From NCBI RefSeq assembly GCF_050624435.1, contig NC_134538.1, positions 127,888,937-127,952,936 on the forward strand: a DNA stretch of 64,000 bases. The letters are read 5' to 3'. Made by a program: the position numbers and the translations under genes. Below, piece by piece: positions 62,847 through 64,000 of the stretch; position 1 is the stretch's first letter; each line of letters opens with the position of its first letter. The notes below the pieces were generated by a model. That model was not told the origin of the DNA. It worked only from the letters and a program-made list of their open reading frames with translations, and did no database searches. Source of the DNA: Tenrec ecaudatus (taxonomy: Eukaryota > Chordata > Mammalia > Afrosoricida > Tenrecidae).

Positions 62847-63975
62847 GCTGGTGACAAAGTGGGTTACACATTGAAAACCGAAAAGTCAATAGTTCAAAAC
62901 CACCAGTTGCTTCATCGGAAAAAGACGAAGCTTCCTACTCCCTTGAAGAGTGACGACTTCTGAAGGGATCAGTTACCAGGCATCAAAGAACAAAAATCAT
63001 ATCATTGAATGCTCCCGGATACAATCGCTGAAGACAAACGAGTGCATAAGCAATGTGGCGAAGAAAGCGGATGATACCCGGCTATCAAAATATTTAGTGT
63101 CTGGGGTCTTAAAGGCTTGAAGGTAAACAAGCAGCCATCTAGCTCAGAAGCAACAAAGCCCACATGGAAGAACACACCAGCCTGTGCGATCACGAGGTGT
63201 CGAAGGGATCAGGTATCAGGCATCAAAGAACAAAAAATTGTATCATAGTGAATGAGGGGGGCAGTGCGGAGTGGAGACCCAAAGCCCATTTGTTGGCCAC
63301 TGGACATCCCTGACAGAAGGGTCTTGGGGAGGAGACGAGCCAGTCAGGGTGCGATGGAGCAACCATGAAACATACAACTTTCCTCTAGTTCCTAAATGCT
63401 TCTTCCTCCCTCACTATCATGATTGATCCCAGTTCTACCTTACAAATCTAGCTAGACCAGAGGGTGTACACTGGTAAAGACAGGAACTGGAAACACAGGG
63501 AATCCAGAGCAGATGATCCCTTCAGGACCAGTGGTGGGAGTGGCGATACTGGGAGGGTGGGTTGGAAAGGGGGAACCAATTTCAAGGATCTACATGTGAC
63601 CTCCTCCCTGAGGGATAGAAAACAGAAAAGTGGGTGAAGGGAGATGTCAAACAGGGCAAGATATGACAAAATAATAATTTATAAATTATCAAGGGATCAT
63701 GAGGGAGGGGGGAACAAGGAGGGAGGGGGAGAAATGAGGACCTGATGCCAGGGGCTTAGGTAGAGAGCAAATGTTTGAGAATGATGAGGGCAATGAATGT
63801 ACAGATGTGCTTTACACAATTGATGTATGTATGGACTGTGATAAGCTATATGAGCCCCCAATAAAACGATTAAAAAAAAAAGAGTGATGGCCTCAGAAGC
63901 TGACAGGGACAGTTCTCTGTCCTACAGGGTCTCTATGAGTCGGAATCGACTTGGTGGACATGAGTTTGGAGTTTG
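62847..63975 (+). repeat. AfroSINE split by an L1 fragment
   Basis: The 5' half is 62847-62955 ('agctggtgacaaagtggg', 'agttcaaaaccaccagttgc'). The 3' half is 63889-63975 ('ctgtcctacagggtctctatg', 'gtcggaatcgacttgg'). The two halves join at a shared GAAGAGTGACG / AAAGAGTGATG, the target duplication of the insert. Confidence 0.8.
62956..63888 (+). mobile_element. L1 3'-UTR insertion, sense, with rearranged 5' end
   Basis: A sense L1 3'-UTR copy ending 'cccccaataaaacgatt' plus poly(A), inserted in an AfroSINE. Its first 50 bases (about 62959-63010) repeat an internal segment that recurs in normal order at 63194-63250, so the 5' end is duplicated or rearranged. Confidence 0.8.
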
Positions 63976-64000
63976 TGTGTTTATACCAGACACGCACTAG

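Noticed and set aside
1..64000. Bacterial-type systems, CRISPR arrays, phage or operon structures
   Set aside because: The window is a mammalian chromosome with spliced genes and retroelements. The only spaced repeats are SINE/LINE copies and microsatellites.

Overview
The window is nuclear DNA of a placental mammal. It carries nine coding exons of one spliced gene, a CpG island, and many interspersed repeats. The repeats point to an afrotherian: tRNA-derived SINEs of the AfroSINE type, RTE/BovB-like LINE remnants sharing their 3' tail with those SINEs, and a lineage-specific L1 3'-end family. A hAT miniature element resembling SPIN makes a tenrec-like species (Afrosoricida) the best guess. 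The species is an inference.

The gene is PNPLA8 (calcium-independent phospholipase A2 gamma), on the minus strand. Nine coding exons lie between 62321 and 34934. They join with consistent phases into a 764-codon reading frame plus stop (human protein 782 aa). The frame has a GGGTRG oxyanion motif, a GVSTG nucleophile elbow (Ser465), the catalytic DGG (Asp609) and a C-terminal SKL peroxisomal signal. Two of its eight coding introns appear to be GC-AG introns. The first coding exon has a 92-nt leader with short upstream ORFs. The 3' UTR probably ends near 34165. The true promoter and upstream noncoding exons are not recognisable here and probably lie beyond 64000.

Layout: 1-1830 is a GC-rich CpG island. 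In human 7q31.1 the gene just downstream of PNPLA8, on the same strand, is NRCAM, so the island is probably the NRCAM promoter and first noncoding exon(s), transcribed leftward out of the window. From 1830 to about 34100 is an intergenic interval of SINEs, L1, L2, MIR, LTR, RTE and hAT remnants with no gene I can support. From 34165 to 62413 is PNPLA8, whose introns hold further repeats. From 62414 to 64000 is upstream intron or flank, including an AfroSINE split by a younger L1 fragment.

No operon, CRISPR array, phage or new multi-gene system is present. The most notable signals are the two GC-AG introns, the leader uORFs, horizontally transferred-type hAT elements, a perfect 63-bp tandem duplication, a set of L1 3'-end insertions with clear target-site duplications, and an unexplained GC-rich element near 43.7 kb.
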